Below are positions 16,443 through 23,022 of a stretch of DNA of 40,448 bases, one piece after another. The notes under the pieces were generated by a model. The model did not search any database and was not told the DNA's origin. It worked only from the letters and a program-made list of their open reading frames with translations. Source of the stretch: Sphingobacteriia bacterium (lineage in GTDB: Bacteria > Bacteroidota > Bacteroidia > NS11-12g > UBA9320); contig VMDK01000006.1 in NCBI GenBank assembly GCA_008080835.1, positions 1 to 40,448 on the forward strand, read 5' to 3'. The first letter of the stretch is position 1; every line of letters begins with the position of its first letter. Made by a program: the position numbers and the translations under genes.

Positions 16443-17229
16443 TTCCTGATCTTATTATATTATTAATATCAGCATCCAATGGATGGTCCTTGTCGCTGTC
16501 ATTGATGAATGCATTCATGAAAATATCGCGGATCAGAATTCCCTGCAGTCGGATTTGTCCTCCATGCTCTGGTGCTGAACGGAAAACTGTATAGTGATCT
16601 CCTCCATTTGACAGGTAATTCGAAGTGGCGATTCGGATCATCTTCTGACCCTCACGAAGCGGAAAATGAAACGTGCCTGATGAATCTCCGATCTGAAGAT
16701 ATCCTTCGTCCCGGATCCAAATTGGGTCACCACCCTTAACGGCGATGATTCTGGCTAGCTCAGGAAGTCGTTCTATTGGTAGATCCACAATGGCAAGTTC
16801 GTTGTCAAATGGCATGAGCTCGAAAACCTTCGACCTTGTGATCACACCTGATGGAAGTGGAGTTCTAAGTCCACCGTGATTCATCACAACCATATCGAGT
16901 TCAGGTTCGATGGTCCTAGCATAGTCGAATACCATCTTGGAAGTCAGATTTCCTAGCAGCCCTTCCGGTCTGGACTTGACCATAGCTCTGGCCAAATACC
17001 CAACCGTGTCGGTCATGGTCAATTCCAATTCATTGCGATACGGAGTGATTATGGCATCGATCTCTGCTGAGTGCAAGACTACAGACGTGTCGAATTGCTT
17101 CAGTTCCCCAGATACATATGTAGGAGTTAAGCGAGACTTACACGAAGTAATAAATATTCCGAGGGCCAAACCGAGCAACCATAAATTCGAGTGAATTGTT
17201 GAGCGTCGGTATGGTTGTACAGATGTCAT
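16435..17229 (-). CDS. 5'-nucleotidase C-terminal (substrate-binding) domain lipoprotein
   Basis: Encodes the domain missing from the downstream gene. After a lipoprotein signal (WLLGLALGIFITSC, lipid anchor Cys30) come motifs of the 5'-nucleotidase C-terminal family: NHGGLRTPLPSGVITRSKVFELMPFDNEL (about 115-143) and TSNYLSNGGDHY (about 196-207), which line the nucleoside pocket in UshA-type enzymes. The residues after the anchor (CKSRLT) are not acidic, so a periplasm-facing location is likely. The 264-residue length equals one domain. The 8-bp overlap with the catalytic gene suggests translational coupling and equal output. Confidence 0.88.
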   Translation of the reverse strand: MTSVQPYRRSTIHSNLWLLGLALGIFITSCKSRLTPTYVSGELKQFDTSVVLHSAEIDAIITPYRNELELTMTDTVGYLARAMVKSRPEGLLGNLTSKMVFDYARTIEPELDMVVMNHGGLRTPLPSGVITRSKVFELMPFDNELAIVDLPIERLPELARIIAVKGGDPIWIRDEGYLQIGDSSGTFHFPLREGQKMIRIATSNYLSNGGDHYTVFRSAPEHGGQIRLQGILIRDIFMNAFINDSDKDHPLDADINNIIRSGNE

Positions 17230-17234
17230 ATTGA

Positions 17235-17783
17235 TCAGAGCACAAGCTCGATCTCTTTTTTCAGAAAGTCAATGGCTTCTTTGTTCGACTGATCGTTACG
17301 CTTGATAAGATCAGAGAGTATGGCCTTACCAAGATCAAGTGCTGTTGAATTCTCATTCATATCCTTGTAGGCATTGTTGATCTCAGTGAGCAGGTTTTCT
17401 ATCACACGAGTGATGATGCTCCATGCCTGATTGCTTACATAGATCTGTTGAGCAACGTTATGTGCAAATTCTTCTTTGACTGTTCGCTCAAGCAGACTTT
17501 TGAACTCAATGGCATTCATTGCCGGATCACTCAATCGCATGATAAGCGCATCGGGTTTTAGTCTTTCCATTAATATGGTCAAGCGTTCGTATGCTTGAAG
17601 CTTTAAAGGAGTGAGTTCAGCTCGGGACTCGATCCGGAGTTCTAAAAGTTTTTTCTTGTAATCCTCTTCGAGAAACTTTCGCAGAGTGAGGTATGTGACC
17701 ACAAAGACCACAATAGCCGGGATCGTGAAACCGAGTAATCGGAGGAAGAAGTCCAGGGTATTGATCTCGAGAAGTATATTCAT
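17235..17783 (-). CDS. Conserved-looking single-pass membrane protein of unknown function
   Basis: I do not recognise this 182-residue protein by function. It has one clear transmembrane helix near residues 11-34 (LLGFTIPAIVVFVVTYLTL). A charged juxtamembrane segment (RKFLEEDYKKKLLELR) and a mostly helical soluble part (about 50-182) follow, rich in Glu, Leu and Asn with no Cys and no enzyme motif. Similar small proteins annotated hypothetical occur next to ribosomal or nucleotidase genes in Bacteroidota, but I cannot name a family with certainty. It is the first gene of a three-gene operon, with 5 bp to the 5'-nucleotidase C-domain gene. Confidence 0.75.
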   Translation of the reverse strand: MNILLEINTLDFFLRLLGFTIPAIVVFVVTYLTLRKFLEEDYKKKLLELRIESRAELTPLKLQAYERLTILMERLKPDALIMRLSDPAMNAIEFKSLLERTVKEEFAHNVAQQIYVSNQAWSIITRVIENLLTEINNAYKDMNENSTALDLGKAILSDLIKRNDQSNKEAIDFLKKEIELVL

Positions 17784-17814
17784 GTCAGTAATTCTGTAAC
17801 TCGATTAGGTCGCC

Positions 17815-17822
17815 CAAAATTA
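17815..17822 (-). promoter_or_regulatory. -7 promoter element for the membrane protein/5'-nucleotidase operon
   Basis: TAATTTTG on the minus strand matches TAnnTTTG. It lies 31 nt before the start codon and directly after the rplI terminator. No good TTG is seen at -33. Confidence 0.5.
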
Positions 17823-17834
17823 CAAAGCGATGGG

Positions 17835-17862
17835 CAAAAAAAATCCCGCTTTGCAGCGGGAT
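17835..17862 (-). terminator. Intrinsic terminator of the rpsF-rpsR-rplI operon
   Basis: On the minus strand ATCCCGCT pairs with AGCGGGAT around GCAA (17843-17862), followed by a run of seven or more T. Confidence 0.9.
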
Positions 17863-17882
17863 CTTATATTTTGGATTTCGAA

Positions 17883-18329
17883 TTATTCTTCGTGGAAGAC
17901 TTCGAGGTCAACATTCACTTTTACTTCTTTGTGAAGGTCGATCTCCGCTTTGAATGTGCCAAGCTCTTTGATGTCACTTGCGATATCGATCTTCTTGCGG
18001 TCGATGTCATATCCCATGTCTTTCAAAGCTTGAGCGATCTGGATCGTAGTAACAGATCCGAAGATTCTGCCATTCGAACCGGCTTTAGTACCGATATTCA
18101 ATACAGTTCCTTCCATTTTCTCAGCTAGTGCTTTCGCATCGGCCAAACGCTGCTCTTCTTTAGCTCTGTTCTGCTTGATCTCTTCTTCGAGAACTTTCAG
18201 AGCTGATGGAGTAGCAAGTGAAGCCAATCCCTGAGGTATCAGATAATTACGTCCGTAACCATCTTTCACGTCGACTACGTCATTGCGATAGCCGAGCTTC
18301 TTTACGTCGTCTTTCAGTATGATCTTCAT
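17883..18329 (-). CDS. rplI: 50S ribosomal protein L9
   Basis: Large-subunit protein that binds 23S rRNA near the L1 stalk base and helps maintain reading frame. The 148 residues begin MKIILKDDVKKLGYRNDVVDVKDGYGRNYLIPQGLA, the L9 signature. A long connecting helix (about 40-75) and the C-terminal domain (KAGSNGRIFGSVTTIQIAQAL onward) follow. Length is normal. It is the third gene of the S6-S18-L9 operon, 16 bp after rpsR. Confidence 0.97.
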   Translation of the reverse strand: MKIILKDDVKKLGYRNDVVDVKDGYGRNYLIPQGLASLATPSALKVLEEEIKQNRAKEEQRLADAKALAEKMEGTVLNIGTKAGSNGRIFGSVTTIQIAQALKDMGYDIDRKKIDIASDIKELGTFKAEIDLHKEVKVNVDLEVFHEE

Positions 18330-18345
18330 GATTCCCTCTTTTAGC

Positions 18346-18618
18346 TTATTTCAATTGATCACCAACGAATGGAAGCAGAGCCAGGTGACGAGCACGCTTT
18401 ACGGCTTGAGCTACTTTTCTTTGGTATTTAAGTGAAGTTCCCGTGAGTCGACGAGGAAGGATCTTTCCTTGCTCATTGACGAATTTCAACAAGAAATCCG
18501 GGTTCTTGTAATCGATGTACTTAATGCCGCTCTTCTTGAATCGGCAGTACTTCTTTTGAGTTTGCTGAATGGGACGCGTGTTAAAGATGTAGTTCCCTTT
18601 TTTTCCTCTCTTGCTCAT
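18346..18618 (-). CDS. rpsR: 30S ribosomal protein S18
   Basis: Small-subunit protein that pairs with S6 on the platform. Ninety residues, with the core [61 protein letters not shown]. The start ATG overlaps the rpsF stop codon (ATGA), which implies translational coupling of the S6-S18 pair. No zinc-binding Cys set is present; only Cys27-like (KYCRF) remains. No ssb or priB gene lies between S6 and S18. Confidence 0.97.
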   Translation of the reverse strand: MSKRGKKGNYIFNTRPIQQTQKKYCRFKKSGIKYIDYKNPDFLLKFVNEQGKILPRRLTGTSLKYQRKVAQAVKRARHLALLPFVGDQLK

Positions 18619-18983
18619 GATGTCGCTTCTTTTTCAGTTTTAGACTTCTTGAACTCTCCGTTTCTGCGGCGCTCGTTGTATCGAGCAGCATGCTTGTCGA
18701 GACGGATGCTCAAATACCTCATCACTTGCTCATCACGACGGAAGGCAAGTTCCAACTTGGAAACAAGGTCACCGGGAGCGTTGTACTCAAAAATGTGATA
18801 GAATCCGGTCACTTTTTTCTGAATGGGGTAAGCGAGCTTGGTCAAACCCCAGTTTTCTTCATGGACGATCTCTCCTCCATTTTCTGTGATCAGCTGTCCG
18901 TAGCTCGAGATGGCATCTTGCATCTGTTTTTCAGACAGCACGGGTGTTAGTATGATCACAGACTCGTACTGATATTGTTCCAT
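18615..18983 (-). CDS. rpsF: 30S ribosomal protein S6
   Basis: Small-subunit protein partner of S18. The start at 18983 ([18 protein letters not shown]) is chosen because it gives the canonical S6 N-terminus at 122 residues. An in-frame ATG at 19028 would add 15 hydrophobic residues and lies upstream of the predicted transcription start. The S6 fold is recognised by [65 protein letters not shown]. The C-terminal tail is basic then Glu-rich. Confidence 0.97.
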   Translation of the reverse strand: MEQYQYESVIILTPVLSEKQMQDAISSYGQLITENGGEIVHEENWGLTKLAYPIQKKVTGFYHIFEYNAPGDLVSKLELAFRRDEQVMRYLSIRLDKHAARYNERRRNGEFKKSKTEKEATS

Positions 18984-19010
18984 TTTCCTATTTTGGATTT
19001 TAAAAGTCGG

Positions 19011-19041
19011 CAAAAATAAGAAAAACAAGGACTCCAGCCAA
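19011..19041 (-). promoter_or_regulatory. Promoter of the rpsF-rpsR-rplI operon
   Basis: On the minus strand TTG (19041-19039), a 20-nt spacer and TATTTTTG (19018-19011) fit the Bacteroidota consensus well. The leader to the S6 start is about 23 nt, which also decides against the upstream S6 start. Confidence 0.8.
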
Positions 19042-19057
19042 GAAAATTCGGGTCTCT

Positions 19058-19417
19058 CTAAAAGGCTTTTTCCCAGTGTTTCAGGCGGTATTTGCCCGGT
19101 CCACCAATAATCGTTACCAGATCGAATTGAACCGTCTCTAAATGAGGGCTTTCCAGGAGCAGATTCTCAGCAGCGTTTGAGAGAGTCTCGATCTTATGTA
19201 ACGTGAGTTTATCCTCCGGGTTCCCATATCGATCCGATGCAAGGGTCTTCACCTCTACGATCACGCAAATCCCTGCCACGTCTGCCAGGATATCAATCTC
19301 ACCCTTACCTATAAGGATCCTCCGACCTACAATATCATAACCGCAACGCTTTAAATAACGTGCCGCTATGTCTTCACCCCATTGTCCGAGAGCTTTTGGG
19401 GCGAGCTGGGTAGACAT
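19058..19417 (-). CDS. YraN/UPF0102-family putative endonuclease
   Basis: Small protein (119 residues) of the widespread YraN family with a PD-(D/E)xK nuclease-like core. Visible motifs are GQWGEDIAARYL (Glu15), GEIDILA (Glu40, Asp42) and VEVKT (Glu55, Lys57), the full set of predicted catalytic residues. The cellular role of the family is poorly defined; Holliday-junction-resolvase-like folding has been noted for relatives. It follows the M20 hydrolase by 10 bp on the same strand and is probably co-transcribed. Confidence 0.9.
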   Translation of the reverse strand: MSTQLAPKALGQWGEDIAARYLKRCGYDIVGRRILIGKGEIDILADVAGICVIVEVKTLASDRYGNPEDKLTLHKIETLSNAAENLLLESPHLETVQFDLVTIIGGPGKYRLKHWEKAF

Positions 19418-19427
19418 GAGTTGATGT

Positions 19428-20612
19428 TTATTGAAGTTGTGTGATCGCGAGCCAGGCCATGAGTCCCGGTCCGATCTTCAGGGCTTCTTCGTCGATATTG
19501 AAGCGAGGCGTGTGCAACATAGCATCAATTCCCTTGTCACGATTCCGCGTTCCAAGCCTGTAAAACGTAGCCGGAATCTCCTGAGAGTAAAATGCGAAGT
19601 CCTCTCCGGCTGGCCAGATCTCCAGATCAACTACATTTTCCTCACCGACATATTCTACCGCTGCGCTTCTCATGGCAGCGGTGATCGCTTGGTCATTTTT
19701 CAAGTGAGGATAGCCTTTGCGTACTTCTACCTCGCACTTTGCACCCATCGATGTGACTATACCTTCACAGTATTCCACGATCAGTTTATGTGCCCTTTCA
19801 CGCCACTCCTCATCAAAAGTGCGGAATGTTCCCTGCATATTCACTTCATCGGGGATCACATTTGTGGAACCGTAGCCTTCAATTCTCCCAATGCTCAATA
19901 CACTGGGCATGGACGGCTTGGCATTTCTGCTCACCACCTGCTGAAGTCCGGTTATAAGCTGAGCTGAAATGGCTATCGGGTCGATATTCATGTGTGGATG
20001 CGCACCATGTCCACCTTTGCCGATCACTTTGATATAGATCTCATCGGCAGATGCCATATACATACCGCTTCTGAATCCGATCTGTCCGGCATCGAGTAAA
20101 GGCATCACATGTTGCCCAACGATGGTGCTCACATCCGGATCTTTCAAGACACCCTCTTTGATCATCAAACTGGCACCTCCGGGAAGCTTTTCCTCTCCCG
20201 GTTGGAATATCAGTTTCACACTTCCTTCGAAATGCTCGCGAAACTGGTGCAAAATGCGCGCTGTTCCAAGTAGTGAACTGGTATGCACATCATGTCCGCA
20301 TGCGTGCATGACTCCGACATTTTGTGATTTGTACTCTACGTCGTTCTCTTCCTGAATTGGCAATGCGTCTATGTCCCCTCGCAGTGCAATCGTCTTCTTG
20401 TCAGGATTCTTTCCGCGGATCATCGCCACCAATCCGGTGTTCGCACAGGTCTTGATGTCATCGATCCCGATCTTCTCCAACTCACTTCGAATGAAGGACT
20501 GAGTCTCCGTTTCCTCGAAGGAGAGTTCCGGATTTTGGTGCATATGTCGCCGGATCCGGATCACGTCTTCTGCGATCTCGTTAGACAGAGCTTTGATGTC
20601 GTCGATGAGCAT
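19428..20612 (-). CDS. M20-family amidohydrolase (M20D peptidase / N-acyl amino acid hydrolase)
   Basis: Metal-dependent hydrolase that splits N-acyl amino acids or similar amides in the cytoplasm. The 394 residues show RRHMHQNPELSFEE at the N-terminus, LRGDIDALP (Asp80, Asp82), MHACGHDVH (Cys105, His107) and FQPGEE (Glu140-Glu141). A dimerisation domain starts GKGGHGAHPH (about 197-206), and GEDFAFY lies near the C-terminus. The pattern is that of the M20D group (hippurate, indole-acetyl-amino acid or N-acetyl-diaminopimelate hydrolases). Exact substrate cannot be assigned. The -7 promoter box sits only 4 nt before the ATG, so the mRNA may be leaderless. Confidence 0.9.
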   Translation of the reverse strand: MLIDDIKALSNEIAEDVIRIRRHMHQNPELSFEETETQSFIRSELEKIGIDDIKTCANTGLVAMIRGKNPDKKTIALRGDIDALPIQEENDVEYKSQNVGVMHACGHDVHTSSLLGTARILHQFREHFEGSVKLIFQPGEEKLPGGASLMIKEGVLKDPDVSTIVGQHVMPLLDAGQIGFRSGMYMASADEIYIKVIGKGGHGAHPHMNIDPIAISAQLITGLQQVVSRNAKPSMPSVLSIGRIEGYGSTNVIPDEVNMQGTFRTFDEEWRERAHKLIVEYCEGIVTSMGAKCEVEVRKGYPHLKNDQAITAAMRSAAVEYVGEENVVDLEIWPAGEDFAFYSQEIPATFYRLGTRNRDKGIDAMLHTPRFNIDEEALKIGPGLMAWLAITQLQ

Positions 20613-20616
20613 TCGA

Positions 20617-20624
20617 CAAATATA
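20617..20624 (-). promoter_or_regulatory. -7 promoter element of the M20 hydrolase gene
   Basis: TATATTTG on the minus strand matches TAnnTTTG and ends 4 nt before the ATG, so transcription would begin at or next to the start codon. No convincing -33 TTG. Confidence 0.55.
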
Positions 20625-20635
20625 TGTAGGTTAGA

Positions 20636-20684
20636 GGGGAAAGGAGATAGGGAATAGGTGTCGGGGATCGGGTATTGGGTTTCG
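20636..20684. repeat. Heptamer array, seven GG-N5 words in perfect register
   Basis: Seven consecutive 7-nt words each beginning GG, starting at 20636, 20643, 20650, 20657, 20664, 20671 and 20678. The last four converge on GGTATCG-like (GGTGTCG, GGGATCG, GGTATTG, GGTTTCG). A similar array on the other strand forms the end of lgt (26846-26894). Confidence 0.75.
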
Positions 20685-20716
20685 GCGCGAACACTCCTTA
20701 GCTATATTGGTGTACG

Positions 20717-20747
20717 AACTCTGTGTTCTTTGTGCCTTTGTGGTTTA
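20717..20747. repeat. GTG octamer array, copy 3
   Basis: CTCTGTGT, TCTTTGTG and CCTTTGTG in tandem, followed by GTTTAA. Same family as 1787-1814 and 1922-1952, same orientation. Confidence 0.8.
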
Positions 20748-20820
20748 ATGAAGTGTAAGTTTACAGTGTAAGGGAACAGGGGTGACGCCAGACTCTGTTT
20801 CTCAACTCAACTCCTTCATT

Positions 20821-20843
20821 TCCTCCGTGTCTCCGTGGTTCAT
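20821..20843. repeat. GTG octamer array, copy 4
   Basis: CTCCGTGT and CTCCGTGG in tandem, followed by TTCATAAAA. Preceded by GAACAGGGG at 20774. Confidence 0.8.
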
Positions 20844-20911
20844 AAAAAAGTGCGAGTGAGGAGTATGAGTGAACAGGGGCAACCAAGGATAAATTTCTGA
20901 GCACAATTCTA

Positions 20912-20935
20912 ATTCTCCGTGACTCTGTGGTTCAA
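20912..20935. repeat. GTG octamer array, copy 5
   Basis: CTCCGTGA and CTCTGTGG in tandem, followed by TTCAATTT. Preceded by GAACAGGGG at 20871. Confidence 0.8.
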
Positions 20936-21002
20936 TTTATTTCTCAACGAAAAGTATCAACACCAAATGGTCTTCATGCACAAGTCTATTTAATTTGTAA
21001 GG

Positions 21003-22952
21003 ATGATCCCACGTCATACCATAGATCAAATTTTCGGTGCCGCCAATATTGAGGAGGTCGTGGGAGAATTCGTAAAACTCAAGCGAGCCGGAAAGGATTT
21101 CAAAGGCCTGTGCCCATTTCACAATGAAAAGACACCTTCTTTCACTGTATCGCCCAATCTAGGGATCTACAAGTGCTTCGGTTGCGGTAAAGGGGGAAAC
21201 GTGGTTGACTTTGTGATGGAGCACGAGAAGCTTACCTATCCGGAAGCGCTTCGAATGCTTGCCAGTCGCTACCACATTGAGATCGAAGAGGATTATTCAA
21301 ACAAAGAAGAGTTATCCGAGCAGGTCATGCTCCGGGAAGGGCTCTATTCTGTTTTAGAATTCGCTCGAAAATTCTTTATCGAGAAACTCAACGAAGGTGG
21401 CGATGCCAATATCGGAAAGGACTACTTCCGCGAACGCGGTATCAATGATATCACATCCGACGATTTCGACCTCGGATATGCCCCTGATTCCTGGCGCACT
21501 TTTACCGAGTATGCCTTCAAAAACCAATACGAGGCTGATATCCTCCTGAAGGCCGGTCTGATCAAGAAGAAATCAGAAGCACCGGAAGAAAGTACCGACA
21601 CAGCCGACTATTACGATGCCTACAGACATCGGGTCATTTTCCCGATACACGCTCCGAATGGTAAGGTCATAGGTTTCGGTGGACGGCAACTAAACAAAGA
21701 AGAGAAGAGTCCCAAATACATCAATTCACCGGAGAGCGAGGTCTATCACAAGTCCAGCGTGCTTTACGGCTTGTATCAAGCCAGGCATGATCTCCGTCAG
21801 CGTGACGACTGCTTCCTGGTAGAAGGATACATGGATGTGATCACCTTGCACCAAAGCGGGATCAAGAATGTGGTCGCAACTAGTGGAACGGCACTCACCA
21901 AGGATCAGGTGCGACTGATCCGGCGCTTCACGGATAACGTTACCCTGCTCTATGATGGCGATAAGGCAGGATTAAAGGCAGCACTTCGAGGATTGGATCT
22001 TCTCCTGGAACAAGACCTCAACACCAGCGTGGTTGTGTTCCCTGAGGGTGAAGATCCCGATTCATATTGTCGCAAACTAGGCGGACAAGGTCTTGATAAT
22101 TTTATTACGGAGAACAAGAAGGATGTGATCCTTTTCATGTCGGAGCTGCTCCTGGAAGAGCATGGGAACACGCCTTCAGGGGTCAGTGCTACTGCTCATC
22201 ACATCGTTGAAACACTCAACAAGATTCCTGATTCGATCAAGCGCAACGAATACATCCGTCTCGCCGCAAGGAATCTAAATATCGATGAAGAAGTCCTTTT
22301 TGCCGAAGCACGCAAGCAAGCCGGTAGGAGAACTCCAACTCAACGCCGTCAGCAATCACAGAAACAGCTGGGTATGCTGCTGCCTCGCGTACAGAAGGAT
22401 CCAAAACAGATCAAGGAAGAAGGTGACAAAGAGTGGAAGTTGCTCGACAGCCTCATTCGGTATTGCGAATTGCCCTTCGACGAAGACCTCGATGTGCCCG
22501 GTTATGTGTTCCATGAATTTCAGGATGACGAGTACGCCTTCGAGAATGCCGTGGTTGGACGCATCATTCTGGATGCAGCCGAGTTATACAACAAGACCGG
22601 TAGGCTTGAACAGGCATTTTTTGTCCAGCATGAACTCGCTGCAAAGCGAGCCGCCGACGTCCTAAGCAGAACCTATGATCTAAGCCCACTTTGGCGTGAC
22701 CGTTATGAGATATCAGTCAAAGGAGAAATGGACAATTATCAGGAAGAGATCGAGAACAACCTCATGTATCTGAAGTTTTACAAGACTAACGAGATTCTTC
22801 GTCGCATTGAAGTCGAACTTCAAACATCCCAGGGGGGATCTGAGGAGCAGGAAGTGCTTATGAAGCAATACAATTCCTGGCTGAATACGCGCTCTCAGAT
22901 CGCTGATCATCTCCAGATCGTGACCAGCGGACACAAGAGCTTGCTAAACTAA
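21003..22952 (+). CDS. dnaG: DNA primase
   Basis: Synthesises RNA primers for replication. The 649 residues contain the CHC2 zinc ribbon (Cys37-x2-His40 in LCPFHNEKTPSF; Cys58-x2-Cys61 in YKCFGCGKGG). The RNA-polymerase domain includes FPIHAPNGKVIGFGGRQL, and the TOPRIM acids are Glu274 (LVEGYMDVI), Asp318 and Asp320 (LLYDGDKAG). A C-terminal helicase-interaction region runs from about 440 to the end. Motif order and length are normal. It begins the plus-strand run dnaG-plsC-mtaB-lgt, although each downstream gene also shows its own -7 box or tight linkage. Confidence 0.97.
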   Translation: MIPRHTIDQIFGAANIEEVVGEFVKLKRAGKDFKGLCPFHNEKTPSFTVSPNLGIYKCFGCGKGGNVVDFVMEHEKLTYPEALRMLASRYHIEIEEDYSNKEELSEQVMLREGLYSVLEFARKFFIEKLNEGGDANIGKDYFRERGINDITSDDFDLGYAPDSWRTFTEYAFKNQYEADILLKAGLIKKKSEAPEESTDTADYYDAYRHRVIFPIHAPNGKVIGFGGRQLNKEEKSPKYINSPESEVYHKSSVLYGLYQARHDLRQRDDCFLVEGYMDVITLHQSGIKNVVATSGTALTKDQVRLIRRFTDNVTLLYDGDKAGLKAALRGLDLLLEQDLNTSVVVFPEGEDPDSYCRKLGGQGLDNFITENKKDVILFMSELLLEEHGNTPSGVSATAHHIVETLNKIPDSIKRNEYIRLAARNLNIDEEVLFAEARKQAGRRTPTQRRQQSQKQLGMLLPRVQKDPKQIKEEGDKEWKLLDSLIRYCELPFDEDLDVPGYVFHEFQDDEYAFENAVVGRIILDAAELYNKTGRLEQAFFVQHELAAKRAADVLSRTYDLSPLWRDRYEISVKGEMDNYQEEIENNLMYLKFYKTNEILRRIEVELQTSQGGSEEQEVLMKQYNSWLNTRSQIADHLQIVTSGHKSLLN

Positions 22953-22996
22953 GAGCACCGACTGGATTTTCTGTGCTATAATCCGATAGGCTTTTC

Positions 22997-23004
22997 TAAT
23001 TTTG
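22997..23004 (+). promoter_or_regulatory. -7 promoter element of the acyltransferase gene
   Basis: TAATTTTG matches TAnnTTTG, 18 nt before the ATG at 23023. It overlaps an in-frame TTG at 23002, which is therefore unlikely to be the start codon. Confidence 0.55.
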
Positions 23005-23022
23005 AGGCTTCATTCAAAAGGA

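Larger units (their letters stand above)
20613..21002. other. Non-coding intergenic patch with heptamer and octamer repeat arrays
   Basis: This 390-bp region between the divergent M20 hydrolase and dnaG genes carries a GG-N5 heptamer array (20636-20684) and three GTG octamer arrays (20717-20747, 20821-20843, 20912-20935). It also has two GAACAGGGG words 97 bp apart (20774, 20871). No credible open frame or RNA gene was found in it. Confidence 0.75.
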
